Positions 63,437 through 64,000 of a stretch of DNA of 64,000 bases are shown piece after piece. Origin of the DNA: Paramecium sonneborni (Eukaryota > Ciliophora > Oligohymenophorea > Peniculida > Parameciidae); contig CAJJDN010000084.1 in assembly GCA_905182985.1 (NCBI GenBank), positions 205,928 to 269,927 of the forward strand, read 5' to 3'. Positions within the stretch are counted from its first letter, which is position 1; every line of letters starts with the position of its first letter. Under the pieces are notes generated by a model. The model worked only from the letters and a program-made list of their open reading frames with translations, searched no databases and was not told the origin of the DNA. The position numbers and the translations under genes are program-made.

Positions 63437-64000
63437 TCAAATTCCACAGTGTTATTTAACATCGTTGACGATATATTGATACATGAATTAGGTTGTCTAG
63501 TCAATTGTACAATAATAGCCATTATCACAAATTTTAGTTTTGAGCTAAGCTTTATTGAAGTAGATAAAAACAATATTTCCTTTTATAATAAATTCTAACT
63601 CTGATGCAAATGGAGTGAGATATTGTTCGTCAATTAAAACAGATAACATAGCAAATTAATTGGATTCAGTTCCTACATAAATACTTAAGGATTCTTGAGA
63701 GTAAAATTAGGATATGATCCATTTAAAAGGTTCGGTAAGTGCAGCTTAATGTTAAAACATTTCAGAATTTTTACCAAAATATTTAAGAAATTTAACAACA
63801 TCTTCCATATATGTACTTGTAGATTAAGAGGGATTAGGAAAATGGAATCCCTAAAATTAATTGCAAAATGTATCATCATAAATATCATCAATATCTGATA
63901 AAGTGATAGAGCTTTTTTTAATTTATTAACTTGGATATGCTTTAACCATAATATCATAAACTCCATTTAATTGATCCATTAGCAGAAATTCTTTTTCCTT
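63437..64000 (-). CDS. Histidine acid phosphatase-like protein, 5' end missing
   Basis: The last 187 residues or so of a protein whose start lies beyond the window. Readable parts: FPNPSQSTSTYMEDVVKFL, SLSIYVGTESNQFAMLSVLI, TPFASELEFIIKGNIVFIYF and paired cysteines near the end (ICDNGYYC, VKQHCGI). The layout of Pro-Phe-Ala-Ser-Glu-Leu-Glu followed by a Cys-rich end is that of branch-2 histidine phosphatases, secreted or lysosomal in ciliates. The usual catalytic HD near the C-terminus reads TES here, so this copy may be inactive or divergent. Confidence 0.6.

Overview
The window is nuclear DNA from a ciliate, most likely a Paramecium-like oligohymenophorean. The sequence is very AT-rich. TAA and TAG occur throughout conserved domains where glutamine is expected, and genes end only at TGA. 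Introns are tiny, about 20 to 50 bases and usually 22 to 31, starting GTA (sometimes GTT or GTG) and ending TAG, AAG or CAG. Genes are close together on both strands, often 10 to 200 bases apart. I built the gene models by hand: each intron was placed to keep the frame and to restore a family motif where one was known. Nothing prokaryotic, no tRNA or rRNA and no transposon was recognised.

Layout. 1-10 kb: 3' end of an unknown gene, an LST8 WD40 protein, an APC4-like anaphase-promoting-complex subunit, a MYCBP-like protein, a poly(A) polymerase, a PPPDE-thioredoxin fusion and a MORN-Ulp1 cysteine protease fusion. 10-18 kb: a membrane protein, a coiled-coil protein, a cyclic-nucleotide-type cation channel and a choline-transporter-like (SLC44) protein. 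18-21 kb: an MFAP1 splicing factor, shown twice because an exact 1,174-base segment is repeated across one N, which looks like an assembly join. 21-31 kb: a TPR-like protein, a MAP kinase with a changed DFG motif, small unknown genes, a DMT transporter, a second TPR protein and a BAH-PHD protein. 31-41 kb: coiled-coil proteins, a long protein with CTFKP-type repeats and a TTLL3-like tubulin ligase. 41-46 kb: a RAD5/HLTF-like SNF2 ATPase with a RING finger and a repeat insert. 46-64 kb: a conserved coiled-coil protein, oligopeptidase B, CFAP57, FxP-repeat proteins, an STPG protein, DAD1, a MORN protein, a DENN protein and a truncated acid phosphatase.

Together these are ordinary housekeeping functions (TOR signalling, cell cycle, mRNA 3' ends, splicing, N-glycosylation, DNA-damage tolerance) mixed with many genes expected in cilia (CFAP57, TTLL, STPG, MYCBP, MORN and FxP-repeat proteins). 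I see no operon or single multi-gene system. The most unusual items are the MORN-Ulp1 fusion, the channel without a GYG filter, the DLN kinase, the repeat insert inside the SNF2 ATPase and the frequent AAG splice acceptors.
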